Source of the DNA: Undaria pinnatifida | Lineage: Eukaryota > Sar > Phaeophyceae > Laminariales > Alariaceae | DNA: 64,000 nucleotides | NCBI GenBank assembly: GCA_012845835.1 | Contig: JABAKD010000011.1 | Span: forward strand, 4,820,697-4,884,696 | Reading direction: 5' to 3' | Translations under genes and position numbers: made by a program | Notes under the pieces: generated by a model | What the model was told of the DNA's origin: nothing | What the model saw: only the letters and a program-made list of their open reading frames with translations | Databases searched by the model: none | In this document: positions 62,968 to 64,000 of the stretch, piece after piece | Numbering within the stretch: position 1 is the first letter of the stretch | Layout: every line of letters begins with the position of its first letter

Positions 62968-63447
62968 TCATACTCGAGCAACCCCAACGGCATGCACCTG
63001 CGAGAACATGGTGTTGCTGGAAATCGGTGGTACGCTCGACAGCAATGTTACGTACACATCTCTGCAAAGCTCCACAACTTGAGGAATCTCAGTATCCATG
63101 CTTGAGGCTTCGTCGGCAAGAGTGCCCGGGTCGATCTTCGTGCCCTTGTGGCCTTGTTCCCAGCTCAATCTCCACCAACTGGAGCATCCCTCAGCCTCCT
63201 CCCGCGTGTCGAAAAGCCGTGATAATTGCCGCTGAGTTCGTTTCTTCTTGCTGTGCGTGTATTGCAGCGACAGCCGCCACTTCTTCCGGGTTTTGTCATG
63301 GATTACGGTAGGGACGGAGGTCCTCTTCCACTCTATCACGTCAGGCATGTGCGGCGTCGCGGCACAGCGCGCTGGCAAGAGAGCGTTGCCTTGCTGCTGC
63401 TGTTGTTGCTGCTGCTGTTTTGACCACCACTTGCAATTCCGCCGCAT
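62968..63447 (-). CDS. Probable host gene or first exon, AP2-like DNA-binding protein
   Basis: 159 codons from the ATG at 63447. After MRRNCKWWSK comes a nine-residue polyQ (11-19). Residues 39-87 read EWKRTSVPTVIHDKTRKKWR, a basic linker, then RQLSRLFDTREEAE. The order V-x-x-D-x-x-x-x-K-W-R ... F-D-T-x-E-E-A is that of an AP2/ERF domain (strands 2-3 and the start of the helix), though the usual conserved Gly-Val-Arg start is altered. The rest is acidic and Ser-rich. The region upstream carries a CCAAT motif. Splice donors near the 3' end are possible, so this may be only the first exon. If real, the product is a nuclear transcription factor. The AP2 call is by eye. Confidence 0.45.
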   Translation of the reverse strand: MRRNCKWWSKQQQQQQQQQGNALLPARCAATPHMPDVIEWKRTSVPTVIHDKTRKKWRLSLQYTHSKKKRTQRQLSRLFDTREEAEGCSSWWRLSWEQGHKGTKIDPGTLADEASSMDTEIPQVVELCRDVYVTLLSSVPPISSNTMFSQVHAVGVARV

Positions 63448-63560
63448 TTAAAAAAAAAAATCGGGCGGAAATGACGGTTTCACGCCGCTTTCACGCCGCA
63501 TCATAGCGTGCTGTGATTGGTCAGTTTCCCTTCGTTTGTACAACCAACTCGTACAGGGCT
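63448..63560 (-). promoter_or_regulatory. Putative promoter of the AP2-like ORF
   Basis: On the minus strand, GACCAATCACAGC (a CCAAT box) lies about 70 nt before the ATG. It is followed by two GCGGCGTGAAA copies and TTTCCGCCCG, which resembles an E2F-type site, then a T-run. No clear TATA box is seen. Confidence 0.35.
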
Positions 63561-63824
63561 TGTGGAGGGCTCTCTGTTGCAGCCCTGAGTTCAAGGATTT
63601 CAGCAGTCTTTTCGGTTTGGGAAACGAGTTAGGAGCAGCAGAGATATGCTTTTCTGAAGAAATGTTAGCTTCTTGCCCGGCCCAGCTCGTATATCCTATC
63701 TATGGCGTTGCAAAACCTACTGCATTCGCCTCTTCCCCCCCCTCGCCCACCGGGGGGGGGGGGTGAGAGGGGGGGAGAAGACGGCGGGGGGGAGGCGGGT
63801 GGGGTATTCTATTAGACCAAACAC
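63561..63824. other. No gene; G/C-rich tracts
   Basis: G and C runs at 63735-63795. A plus frame of 76 codons (63536-63766) lacks motifs. This may be intergenic or the intron after the exon to the right. Confidence 0.3.
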
Positions 63825-63990
63825 TCGTTTCAGGGCAGGGCAGGGCTCGACCGCGGTCCGCTCCGGGTGCAGAATCTCATAATCACCCGAGGGGCCGTCG
63901 TCTACCTTGGGACCTGCAGTCCCCGGAGGGGGCCTCGGGACCATCCTCGGCGGCGGTGGCCCCATCGGGGCTTCGGTGTCATCCCCACGG
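63825..63990 (-). CDS. Probable Pro/Gly-rich exon of an unidentified gene
   Basis: The minus frame is open from about 63990: RGDDTEAPMGPPPPRMVPRP, then PPGTAGPKVDDGPSGDYEIL, then HPERTAVEPCPALKRV, reaching a possible donor CGA|GTGTTTGG at 63825. Composition is disordered-region-like but not pure repeat. An alternative donor AAG|GTAGAC in another frame also exists, so frame and borders are uncertain. An in-frame ATG lies at 63965. Confidence 0.3.
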
Positions 63991-64000
63991 CATCATAAGC

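Overview
The window looks like repeat-rich nuclear DNA of a eukaryote with intron-dense genes. My best guess at lineage is a photosynthetic stramenopile, probably a brown alga. The grounds are a stramenopile-style APE-endonuclease/RT LINE, a 6-TM BK-like K+ channel cut into 103-155 nt exons, very long poly-G/poly-C tracts and about 54% GC. There are no operons, no rRNA and no canonical tRNA. Most long open frames are low-complexity sequence or repeats read through, and they are not annotated as genes.

Left part (1-9,864): the best-supported gene is a minus-strand potassium channel. Five exons (9864-9710, 8663-8557, 2427-2319, 1034-886, 103-1) carry S1-S2, S2-S3, S4/S4-S5 linker, S5-pore and S6. 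Each has AG/GT borders, and the intron phases agree at every junction except across the selectivity-filter gap between the pore and S6 exons. The YGD part of the filter was not found as a clean exon; a poly-G-filled candidate lies at 856-797. The introns hold tandem copies of the gene's own exon borders. The 6.1-kb intron holds a TIR element, several dispersed repeats and two inverted arrays of a ~36-bp repeat that look like a foldback element.

Middle (10-49 kb): a graveyard of mobile elements. It contains tRNA-headed SINE-like repeats (two families), an A-tailed repeat, a repeat marked by CAGCTGTGAGATCGA (repeat C), hairpin-bearing repeats (repeat E), repeat F, LINE fragments with (AC)n or (AAC)n tails, a small LTR element with a chromodomain-like ORF (31,352-32,697), a TA-flanked TIR element with a coding-like insert (36,257-36,733), a broken LINE reverse transcriptase (41.5-43.15 kb), several minisatellites and one probable minus-strand exon at 25.7 kb.

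Right part (49-64 kb): a TAA-flanked PIF/Harbinger-like TIR element, a cluster of MITEs including a head-to-head pair, more SINE copies, a 49-bp minisatellite, and two probable minus-strand host coding segments: an AP2-like polyQ ORF behind a CCAAT-bearing upstream region (63,447-62,968), and a Pro/Gly-rich exon running off the right edge (63,990-63,825).

The exons of the channel act together as one split gene. The remaining elements are mostly non-autonomous and relate to each other by nesting and shared 3' tails rather than by any pathway.
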